Below are positions 62,391 through 64,000 of a DNA stretch of 64,000 bases, piece by piece (the stretch's first letter is position 1; each line of letters starts with the position of its first letter). The translations under genes were made by a program, and so were the position numbers. The notes below the pieces were generated by a model. It saw only the letters and a program-made list of their open reading frames with translations. It did not search any database and was not told the origin of the DNA. The stretch is from Stutzerimonas stutzeri (lineage in GTDB: Bacteria; Pseudomonadota; Gammaproteobacteria; Pseudomonadales; Pseudomonadaceae): contig NZ_JYHV01000011.1 in NCBI RefSeq assembly GCF_000952685.1, forward strand, positions 365,019 through 429,018, read 5' to 3'.

Positions 62391-63999
62391 CGATTCTGTT
62401 GAAAAAGTAGCTGCTTCCCCATGCCTTCGGCAAAATTGCTCTGTCAGTGAGCGTGGGGGCGAACAGCATGATGGGACAGTTACCGGGAGGGCAGCAGCGC
62501 CTGTTTTACTCGTTCAATCTGGAAGATCACGTCCCGCCCCAACACCTCCTGCGCAGCATCGACCAATGCCTGGATCTCAGTGATCTGCGCGCCTACCTGG
62601 CGGATTTCTATAGCCCCATCGGGCGTCCCTCGATTGACCCGGAATTGATGGTGCGTATGCTCGTCGTCGGCTACTGCTATGGCATTCGTTCCGAGCGTCG
62701 ATTGTGCGAAGAGGTGCACCTGAACCTTGGCTATCGCTGGTTCTGCCGGCTGGGTCTGGAAGACGAAGTACCCAATCACTCGACCTTCTCGAAGAACCGA
62801 CACGGCCGTTTTCGTGACAGTGGCCTGTTCCGCTGGTTGTTCAATGAGGTGCTGCGCCGCTGCATGGCGGCTGGCCTGGTCAAAGGCGAAGGCTTCGCTG
62901 TGGACGCCAGCATCATCAAGGCCGATGCTAGCCGCCAACGTGGCATGGCGGGTAATGAAGTCGATTGGAACGATCCAAAGCTCAGCAGTCGCGCCGTGCG
63001 CGAGTACCTCGAAGCCCTTGATGAAGAGGCGCTGGCTGAGGCTCTTCCTAAGAAAATTTCGCTCACCGATCCTCAGTCCCGTTGGACAGCAGCACCAGGC
63101 GGCCCGGCCTTCTTTGCCTACTCCACGAATTACCTGATCGACACTGAGCACGGTGTGATCATGGACGTGGAAGCTACCTCGGCGCACCGTACCGCCGAAG
63201 TCGATTCGACCAGGACGATGGTCGAGCGTGTCGAAGCGCAGTTCGATCTCACACCGGAACGCCTTATCGGCGATACCGCTTATGGCATCGCCCCGATGCT
63301 GGCCTGGATGGTAGAAGAAAAGGACATCGAGCCGCATGTTCCGGTGTGGGACAAGACCGAGCGCAAGGACGACAGCCTCTCCAGTAACGACTTCCACTGG
63401 AACCAGGAAGCCAATGAATATCGCTGCCCAGCCGGCAAACCACTACGCAGTGAATGGCGCGCCTTCACCCAGAAAAGATCGCGGGTGACCAAGGCCAACA
63501 CCATCATTTACCGCTCCAGCCAAACCGACTGCGCCACCTGCTCGTTGAAAGCGAAGTGCTGCCCCAACACGCCGACTCGGAAGATCGTCCGCAGCATCCA
63601 TGAGGCTGCCCGCGACGTGGCTCGACGTATCGCCAAGACACCGGAATACCTAGTCTCTCGCTGCGAACGAAAGAAGGTGGAAATGCTATTCGCCCACCTC
63701 AAGCGGATAATGAAACTTGATCGCTTACGGCTGCGCGGTCTGACGGGTGCGACTGATGAATTCACCCTGGCGGCGACGGTGCAGAACCTGCGCCGCATGG
63801 CCAAGCTTTTGCCTCAAGGGCCACCATTAATGGGATAGGTACGCCTGCTGCGAGCAGAAACCCTCAAATTAACCCTCAGAGCTGAGCAATGACGCTCAGC
63901 GAAACGCCGAAAGGCAACTTGAAGTGGCTTGCAGCCACTTCGACAGCCGGTACATCCGACCGCCTGGCTGCCGCTAAACCTGCTTTTTCAACAGAATCG
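62391..63999 (+). mobile_element. IS1182-family insertion sequence, complete
   Basis: Terminal inverted repeats CGATTCTGTTGAAAAAG plus three more bases are at 62391-62410 and, inverted, at 63980-63999 (19 of 20 match). The element is about 1.61 kb with one full transposase. Its right end is one base before the window edge, so the target duplication cannot be checked. Confidence 0.85.
62468..63838 (+). CDS. IS1182-family transposase
   Basis: 456 residues from ATG 62468; a GTG seven codons earlier is possible. The N-terminal domain reads RLFYSFNLEDHVPPQHLLRSID, typical of IS1182. The DDE catalytic core is complete: Asp in FAVDASIIKADA, Asp in LIGDTAYG and Glu in CERKKVEMLFAHLKR. A cysteine cluster, CATCSLKAKCCP, lies before the last acidic residue. 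No frameshift or stop interrupts it, so the enzyme is likely active. It lies within the IS at 62391-63999. Confidence 0.93.
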   Translation: MMGQLPGGQQRLFYSFNLEDHVPPQHLLRSIDQCLDLSDLRAYLADFYSPIGRPSIDPELMVRMLVVGYCYGIRSERRLCEEVHLNLGYRWFCRLGLEDEVPNHSTFSKNRHGRFRDSGLFRWLFNEVLRRCMAAGLVKGEGFAVDASIIKADASRQRGMAGNEVDWNDPKLSSRAVREYLEALDEEALAEALPKKISLTDPQSRWTAAPGGPAFFAYSTNYLIDTEHGVIMDVEATSAHRTAEVDSTRTMVERVEAQFDLTPERLIGDTAYGIAPMLAWMVEEKDIEPHVPVWDKTERKDDSLSSNDFHWNQEANEYRCPAGKPLRSEWRAFTQKRSRVTKANTIIYRSSQTDCATCSLKAKCCPNTPTRKIVRSIHEAARDVARRIAKTPEYLVSRCERKKVEMLFAHLKRIMKLDRLRLRGLTGATDEFTLAATVQNLRRMAKLLPQGPPLMG

Positions 64000-64000
64000 G

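Overview
The window looks like chromosomal DNA of a GC-rich gammaproteobacterium of the Pseudomonas stutzeri (Stutzerimonas) type. The assignment rests on gene content and order: a gcl-hyi-glxR-ttuD-pyk glyoxylate cluster, a flavohemoglobin gene followed by ppyR, argO/argP, an EstA-type autotransporter esterase, metG divergent from apbC, and a REP-pair repeat of Pseudomonas style. The species cannot be named from sequence alone. Most of the window is core chromosome; the right-hand end (about 53.8-64.0 kb) is more accessory in character.

Layout. 0-5 kb: the tail of an alpha/beta hydrolase, an orphan curlin-repeat (amyloid-like) protein, an XRE/MmyB regulator divergent from a DHA2-type exporter, and tRNA-Gly(CCC). 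5-15.7 kb: housekeeping genes (rsuA with a small CWC protein, metG, apbC, a cold-shock protein, dcd, an SDR, sodB, argO/argP, a coiled-coil membrane protein). 15.7-24 kb: autotransporter esterase, a diguanylate cyclase with an intact inhibitory site, pncB with a tiny CxxC protein, a KGG stress protein, ppyR-fhp with an unusually legible NO/oxygen-responsive control region, a DUF2188 protein and a urea transporter. 24-31 kb: the glyoxylate-to-pyruvate operon, with structured intergenic repeats, read away from a divergent LysR regulator. 32-42.5 kb: exonuclease III, a GAF-EAL phosphodiesterase, a DUF2946/PepSY pair, an MFS-adaptor-outer-membrane tripartite efflux operon with ATGA overlaps, a DUF2383 protein and an AraC regulator. 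42.5-53.8 kb: an OsmC-YcaO fusion, an SGNH esterase, a KaiC-like ATPase overlapping a hybrid histidine kinase, an ABC1-family kinase-like protein, a VOC protein and a beta-CASP metallo-hydrolase.

53.8-64 kb: a 183-bp inverted-repeat (MITE-like) element, then a seven-gene same-strand cluster joining a split PqiA-PqiB-PqiC lipid-transport set to a 'transporter suffix' membrane protein, a HlyD adaptor and a DUF2955 membrane protein. Two orphan envelope genes follow, and an intact IS1182-family element whose right inverted repeat ends one base before the window edge.

The most unusual items are the Pqi/HlyD/DUF2955 cluster, the KaiC-hybrid kinase pair (Ser-Tyr in place of the KaiC Ser-Thr phosphosite, with a degenerate receiver at the kinase N terminus), and the fhp control region with three GT-N7-AC motifs plus a near-perfect ANR/DNR box. 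No CRISPR array, rRNA or prophage was seen.
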